Assembly: GCF_050948175.1 (NCBI RefSeq)
Contig: NC_135194.1
Span: 5,572,033-5,636,032 of the forward strand
Reading direction: 5' to 3'
DNA length: 64,000 bases
From: Xylocopa sonorina
Lineage: Eukaryota; Arthropoda; Insecta; Hymenoptera; Apidae
Shown: piece after piece, positions 57,758 through 64,000 of the stretch
Numbering within the stretch: position 1 is the first letter of the stretch
Layout: every line of letters starts with the position of its first letter
Notes under the pieces: model-generated
Told to the model about the DNA's origin: nothing
The model's database searches: none
What the model saw: the letters and a program-made list of their open reading frames with translations, nothing else
Translations under genes and position numbers: made by a program

Positions 57758-58640
57758 CCGAAGTTTTCTGAAGATTTCAATCAATGGGGAAATTTCCATG
57801 GTTTATTCGAATCGCTCGTCAACACGAAAAAATTTCTCTCGAATATTAAAAAACTGCATTACTTAAAGGGTAATGTAACCGGTAACGCGGAACTATTAAT
57901 AGATAACATAAGTATGTCCATCAAAAGTTACGTAGTTGCGTGAAAATTACTCGTCGATAAATACGAAGATGAAACCACTCTCAATAATTCGCGCATCCAT
58001 AAATTTACTAGTCTGCTATCAATGAAAACCGTGTCTGCGACAGAACTCAAGCGTTTACGAGACACCGTTACATCCTCTCTTACTGCGCTAAAAACCCCTT
58101 ACACGTGCTGTTGATTCGTGGGACGATCTACTAGTATATTTTATAGCGCAAAAATTTTCTAAACGCACGCACGACGAGTGGAAGTTGCGTCGCGGCTGTT
58201 CTAAGAAATATCCTACTTACAAAGAGATTAACGAGTTTATGACTCTTCAAATACGTGGTCTCACCGACTATCTCGCCGCAAGCGACAGTTCGTCATGCAA
58301 AAACAAATTCGCGATTGACGCTTTCAAGACTCAATCTAGTGTTCACAATGTCTCGGTCATTAAATGCATTGATTGTTCCGGTAATCACGCGCTCTTTAAA
58401 TAAGAACGCTTTAAAGCTAAGTCTTTGTATCAGAAAATTTCATTTATAAAGCAAAATAGACTATGCTTTCATTGCTTGCGTTCTGGCCATATTACTTCCG
58501 AGTGTAAAAATACTAGCCGATGCTTTTTTTGTAAGCGAACTCATCACTCTCTCCTACACCGGACCACAACCTTTCTAAACAAGGCGAGTAGTAACATTTC
58601 CATACATGATTCCGTCGAAAAAAGCAAATACACATGATGA
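57758..58640 (+). pseudogene. BEL/Pao gag, C-terminal part
   Basis: Resumes gag with PKFSEDFNQWGNFHGLFESL, then KKLHYLKGNVTGNAELLIDN, the conserved Pao capsid block, a stop after YVVA, and later zinc knuckles CFHCLRSGHITSEC and CFFCKRTHHSLLH at about 58464-58560. Several in-frame stops and one frameshift near 58110. Confidence 0.87.
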
Positions 58641-59230
58641 TACAAGTAAAAAGTTACCGGCGTCAGTGCAAATTATTTCCTCGTCCAAATTTACTTCTCC
58701 AAATACGTTGTTACCAACCACGTTGATCGTTTTCCGTACCTCTGAAAGTTGTGCCTTTAAACTTCGCGCGTTGTTAGATCAAGGATCGACATTTAGTTTC
58801 ATTTTCGAATCGATCTGTCAGTTAATACGTGCAAAAAGATGCTTCGGGGAACAATACAGTGGAATTGCCAAATCCTGTGTACTTGTACAGCTAGAATCTT
58901 GTGTAAAATAATTTCGAAGTGTCGTTTCCTATGTCCGCGCATATTTATCAATGCATCACTTTTTATGCTGGCTCACAAGCGCGCCTTGACTTACAATCTT
59001 GGCTGCATCTACGCGACTTGCCGCTAGCAGATCCAAACCCGTTAAGCAGCCACCCGATTTACGTTTTAATCGGTGCTGATCTATACGGATAGCTTTTGTT
59101 AAACGACGTTCGTCAGAGTCCAGTCGGTATTCTCACTGCTCAGCTTACTGCTCTAGGATGGACTATTTCCAGTCTTGCTGGTCCACGTGGTTCTTGCCAG
59201 GAATCAACCCCTGTTGTCAATTGCGTAACT
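58606..59230 (+). pseudogene. BEL/Pao protease region
   Basis: The retropepsin-like site LRALLDQGSTFSFI near 58760-58805 carries the D-Q-G-S variant usual in BEL/Pao. A segment near 59105-59200 (VGILTAQLTALGWTISS) resembles the end of the protease domain. Stops and a frameshift lie near 58900. Confidence 0.8.
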
Positions 59231-59990
59231 GCTGATGAATAAGATCACTCGTTACGCCAATTTTGGGAACTCGAGGAGGTATCCACGACACCCGCGCTTT
59301 CCAAAGAAGACGAAAGGTATGAGCGTTTTCTTCACGATACCTCTACCCGTTCCCCTCACGGTCGATGTATCGTACAGCTTCCATTTAAGAGTGAACCTCA
59401 ATTAACTCTAGATGACCTCGAATTCAGTATTACAATTTTTTATCGGAATACCTCTCCATGGGTCACATGGAAATAATTAACGAGGGACAAGACTCGCACA
59501 TCTCATCAACGTAAGATATTCCTTATCACCCCGTCGTGCGACCTTCCAATAGCACGACTAAGCCTAGAGTAGTATTCTATGCATCCGCTAAAGCCAAATC
59601 TGGAAAGTCGTTAAACGATAACTTCATAATAGATCCGAAACTGCGAAACCTATCGGCTATTATTCTGCGGTGGCGGTTCTTTCGTTACATATATACTGCA
59701 GACATCGCGAAGATGTTTAGACATATTCTGATCAGTCGCAGATGCACTAAATGTTCTATGTCCAAAATTGTCACTTTGCCGCCGAAGTTAAACTGTTAAA
59801 AATCAAAGCACCGCTTCCAAAATCCAGTTTACTCGTATCATTGCATCCCGTCATCGAGAGAGACTCTTTAATTCGGCTTGGTAGGCGGCTCGAGCACTCA
59901 GTTTTGAGCTACGTCGAAAGGCACCCTATCATATTGCCGAAGCATTGAGTGTCCGAGCTTTTAATTGATCATACGCGTACACACACTCTT
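59231..59990 (+). pseudogene. BEL/Pao reverse transcriptase fragment
   Basis: LRQFWELEEVSTT near 59260, then a shifted FYASAKAKSGKSLNDN (family: VFDASAKT..G.SLND) at about 59575-59620 and YIYTADIAKMFRHILISRR (TADI carries a catalytic Asp). The FDAS aspartate is changed to tyrosine. The second catalytic box (YVDD-like) was not found, so much of RT is deleted before the integrase. Confidence 0.82.
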
Positions 59991-60283
59991 AATGGAGGCA
60001 TTCAGTTGACTCATCACGTTCTCCGGCAACAATATTGAATAACTTCGGCAAAATCCCTAGTTCGTAAGCACATACATTGTTGCGTAATCTGTGTTTACCA
60101 AAAAACTCGATCAGTCACTCAACTGATGGAATCGCTTCTAAATGTTCGAGTCAAACCCTCCGCTCCGTTTTTGCATACCGGTCATGACTACATCTGTCCA
60201 ATAAACATACTTTCAATCGTTGGCAGAGGTCAGAAAGCCAGGAAATATTATGTTGCTGTATTTACATGTCTCGTCACTAAAGC

Positions 60284-60387
<104 letters not shown>

Positions 60388-60839
60388 AAAGCTATTATAT
60401 CGATACATCTCAAACTCGCCAAGGATTGCACTACTTCTGCCATTTTGGCCACTTTGAAAAGATTCCTACATTGTTGTATTCAGATAACGGTACAAATTTC
60501 CGAGGTGCCGATCGCGAATTACAACAAACCTACCAAGCTTTAATCGCAAATCCGATACTCAAAAATGTTGGAAAATGACGGAATCAGGTGGAAGTTTATC
60601 CCCTCTTTCGCTCCGCATTTTGGTGGATTTTGAAAAGCGAGAGTAAAAAGCGTTAAACATCACCTGAGGGGAGCAGTGGGAGCTCATACATTTTTCAATT
60701 GTATTCTCATTGTATCTCATAGAGTTTTCAATTGTATTGTACCAAATCAAAGCATGTCTGAACTTGTGACCCATCTCCGCGCTCACCGACGACCTCACCG
60801 ACCTGCCAGCACTGACTATCGTCGACTATTACTAAAACT

Positions 60840-61330
60840 CTGATCGAATTCACAATTCTAAACGAATGTGAAGGTTATTCTAAACGAACTGTTCTAGACG
60901 AACCGGGTGTTCTAGACGAACTGTTCTAACCGAACTATTCTAACCGAATCATTCTAACCGAACTGTCTGCTTGAATTGTTCTGACCGAACTGTCGCGAGG
61001 ACGAAAACGTCGTCCCTTAAAAATGCATGCAGAAAAGGATGGAAAAACCGAGAATGCAAAGGATGGATGTGCGGACGGGGAGAGTGAACGCTTCCACGAA
61101 ACGCAACGGACGGAAATTGGTCATAAATAAACCAAGTTTAAGGATCTGCCGTACGCGACTGAGCAATGCTCAGTCGCGACGAAATCCCAAAGGAAACAAT
61201 TGCTTGGCCCGGATGTTGGACACGAACCAGACGGGTGTCGGGTTTAGGAAGCGCGCGGGCCTGGTCGCCAAGTTCTAACCCGCGATGACCAGACCTGCGC
61301 TGTGTCGTGGAAACGCATTGCTATCTCGCT
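60840..61330. other. foreign segment in integrase with TTCTAACCGAAC repeats
   Basis: Breaks the integrase between its core and C-terminal domain. The first part (about 60855-61000) has around nine imperfect copies of a 13-14 bp unit TTCTAACCGAACTG or TTCTAGACGAACTG. An open frame at 61027-61278 is basic with no recognised domain. Ends are not defined. Confidence 0.55.
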
Positions 61331-61559
61331 AGAAAATTTACGACAAGAAAATACTCGGAATCGTAGCCGCCACACGCTAACTTGAGTTTAAATGAACTGG
61401 CCATTTTAAAAAATACATCCCTCCCGCCATCTAAATGGCAACTCGCGTGTATCGTTCGTCTGTATCCATGTTCAGACCAAAGGGTTCGAGTCGTCACCTT
61501 ACGTACCGTAAACGGCAAAGTGAAACGCCCTATAACTTAGATCTTCCCGCTATCAATTA

Positions 61560-62250
61560 CATGTCTGAACGAGATAGATACTTAAATACTGCAAAATAAT
61601 TAGGTTAAACATATTGTAATCCTGTTTGCAAGACCTTATAAGTTATTGCGCTATTATAAGCTCAGTGTGTACTCCTTGACTCAAATTTCCATTAGACTCT
61701 AATGTATAGAATTACGCAAATGTTAGTTGTTTAGGTTTGTTCGATCCGTTTATTTGTAACTGTAAAGCTACAGCGCGATTCTCATTAACCCTTCCTTTGT
61801 CACCAACTTGTATATAAAGATAAACACCGTTTCGTATTCTTCAAATGCGAGGCAGGCGGCATGTTCAATACACCGTCAAGGTGGCCGTTAGTGAATATTT
61901 AAAAAATCGAACCGCTAAACGTTGTTGATGTTCGCGTCCTTGCGCAAATCCCGCCAAAAAGTTTTTTTGTAACCATGTGAAGAATATCGAACGCTCGCTT
62001 CGCAGTTAGCAGTAAGCACTATATCGTAAAATAGTTAACAGTAAGCAAGCAAGTGAGTGAGCGTCGAATAGCCACAAGACTAGTCAAAAACTCGGAAGAT
62101 CGTCCGGCTTGCGCGAGGAGCATTAACAGAGACAATAAAGAATCTTTAACCACGAAACCAAGAGAGGATATTTCACCGAGCCTATCCACGATCCAACGGG
62201 TTAGTCAAGTTAAATTAGATAAAGAATTCAATGTAAATAAGTTGTAAAGT
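61560..62250 (+). repeat. 3' LTR of the BEL/Pao element
   Basis: Follows the integrase end. Contains TGTATATAAAGATAAA (TATA-like, about 61810), then the TACACCGTCAAGGTGG block shared with the 5' LTR. The precise start and end are inferred; satellite resumes at about 62255. Confidence 0.65.
61812..61820 (+). promoter_or_regulatory. TATA box in the BEL/Pao 3' LTR
   Basis: TATATAAAG about 50 bp before the block shared with the 5' LTR remnant, consistent with a U3 promoter. The 5' LTR lacks this part. Confidence 0.5.
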
Positions 62251-62254
62251 TCAA

Positions 62255-64000
62255 GAGACCACATATCGGGCTTATCAACTTCTACTTTTCAAAAGAATAC
62301 AATTTCTACAGTTCCGTGCAACGCGATGGCGTTTCTGAGTTCAACGATTGAAAGCAAGTTGTAAAGTCCTATACAACGCAATTGTGCTTATCAGCTTCTA
62401 CCCTACAAAGTATGTAACTTCTACAGATCCATTCAAGAGCATGATGCTTCCCAGTATGTACGTGTTAAATGTAACTAAGTTCTAATGTTCTGTGCAACCC
62501 TATGACGCTTCTTATATCTACGTTTTCAAGTAAATAAGTTTTAAAATTCCATGAAACGAAATAGTGCTTCTGTATGTGAATGAATGTAATCTTTACTGTT
62601 CCATGCAACTGGGTGGTGCTTCTAAGTATATATTTGCCAAAGCAATTGAGTTCTAATATTCTATGCATTGCGATGGCACCACCTACTTCAACATTTCAAA
62701 GTAATTATGTATTAATTTTCTATGCGGCGCAATAATGCTTTTTTGCTCCTACATTTCAATGAGTGTAATTTTTACAGTTCCATGCAACTGGCCGGTGCTT
62801 TTACGTATCTACGCGTCAAAGTAATTAAGCTTCAAAGTTCTATGCGACACGATGACACTTTTCAGATCTACGCTTCAGCTTAAGTATCTTTTAAGGTTCC
62901 GTGCAGCGCAACAATGCCTATCTACTTCGACACATCAAAGAATGTGATTTCTACAGATCCGTGCAACAGGATTACGCATCTAAGTGTCTACGTCTCTACG
63001 TAATTGAGAACTAATTTTCTATGCTACACGATAACTTTTCTCACTTCAACGTTTCAAACTAAGCAAGTTTTTAGGATCCATGCAGCGTAATAATACTTAT
63101 TTGCTCCTACGTTTCAAACAATGTGATTACTACCGTTCCGTGCAACAGGATGGCGCTTCAAAGTGTCAACGCGTGAAAGTAACAGTTCTAATGTTCTATT
63201 CTACGTTTCGAACTAAGTAAGTTATAAAATTTTATTAATAACAATAGTGCTTATTAGCTTCTACACTACAAAGTATGTAATTTTTGCAGATCCATGCACC
63301 AGATTGGCGCATCCACTGTCTGCGTACCAAAGTATCTGAGTTCTAATGTACTTTAGAACGCGATGTCGCTTCACAGTTTTACGGTGGAAAATAGGTACGT
63401 TGTAATATTCCAAACAACGCAATAATGCTTACGAGCTTCTACACTACTAAGTATGTAATTTTTGCAGATCCATGCACTAGAATGGCGCGTCCACTGTCTG
63501 CGTACCAAAGTATCTGAGTTCTAATGTACTTTGGAACGCGATGTCGCTTCACAGTTTTACAGTGGAAAAGAAGTACGTTGTAATATTCTAAGCAACGCAA
63601 TAATGCTTATGACCTTCTACACTACTAAGTATGAAATTTCTACAGATCCATGCAACAGGATGTCGTGTTCAATGCCTACTTGTCAAAGTAATTGAGTTCT
63701 AATGTTCTGTGAAATGCGATGACGCTTCTCAGTTCTACGTATCAAAGTAAGTATGTGTAAATATTTAATAGTGCTTATCTATCTCATGCGCATCTACATT
63801 ACAGATTTCTATAATCTCTGTATACAAGCTGATAAGCACAATTGCGGTGTATTGAACATTACAACTTACGTACTTTGAAACATCGAACTGAGATGTGACA
63901 TCGCTTTGCATAGAACATTAGAACTCTATTACTTTGTCGCGTAGACACTTGGATGCGCCATCCTGTTGCACGGAACTGTAGAAATCGCATTCTTAAAGAC
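62255..64000. repeat. ~179-bp satellite, block 4 (plus, then minus)
   Basis: Forward copies from 62255 to about 63790, reverse from about 63800 to the window end. Two neighbouring stretches starting near 63270 and 63450 (GCAGATCCATGCAC, CACTGTCTGCGTACCAAAGT, TACTTTGGAACGCGATGTCG) are nearly identical, so this part has been re-amplified recently. Confidence 0.9.

Noticed and set aside
60655..60685. GAGGGGAGCAG followed by TGGGAGC resembled a polypurine tract and LTR start.
   Set aside because: The sequence is integrase coding (HHLRGAVGAHTF), and the C-terminal integrase domain lies further downstream.

Overview
This window is eukaryotic repeat-rich DNA, most likely from an insect. The reasons are degenerate 5-bp TTAGG-type telomeric arrays, insect-type mobile elements (mariner, piggyBac, BEL/Pao, Gypsy, R1-clade, R2), a decayed rDNA unit with insect-like 5.8S/28S, and pseudogenes of two animal genes. 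A hymenopteran is a guess only. I see no intact host gene: every protein-like stretch carries stops, frameshifts or truncation. The setting looks like heterochromatin (pericentromeric or an old subtelomere).

Layout. 1-3593: 5' part of a minus-strand Gypsy-like LTR retrotransposon. 3609-12455: a satellite of about 179 bp that switches orientation several times, interrupted by a Gypsy-type solo LTR with a GTAT duplication (5346-6717) and by a piggyBac inserted into another piggyBac (7736-11345). 12456-13380: unclassified. 13381-36000: a large imperfect inverted repeat. Each arm carries R1-clade retrotransposons in opposite orientations around TTAGG/CCTAA repeats, then more degenerate telomere-type repeats, a 41-bp minisatellite and a decayed HSDL2 gene. 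The centre (24482-26713) holds a Harbinger-like DNA transposon and a decayed exon resembling mitochondrial carrier SLC25A26. 35956-41695: a relic rDNA unit (18S piece, ITS1, 5.8S, ITS2, 28S) ending in an R2 5' fragment at the canonical R2 target. 41700-47985: more satellite with a mariner at an orientation switch. 48000-52170: broken BEL/Pao pieces, an LTR, a fold-back repeat and an R1-clade leader. 52180-52890: satellite. 52893-62250: a BEL/Pao element split inside gag by a 4.4-kb R1-clade element with a recognisable target duplication. 62255-64000: satellite.

How it fits together. The satellite is the substrate into which most elements jumped, and it is itself built from three diverged ~60-bp monomers. 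The most unusual structure is the inverted repeat: G-rich telomeric repeats point inward from both sides towards a gene-fragment core. That is the polarity expected of an end-to-end telomere fusion or an inverted duplication of a chromosome end. A solo LTR present in one arm only, with a matching empty site in the other, shows that the inversion is older than that insertion.
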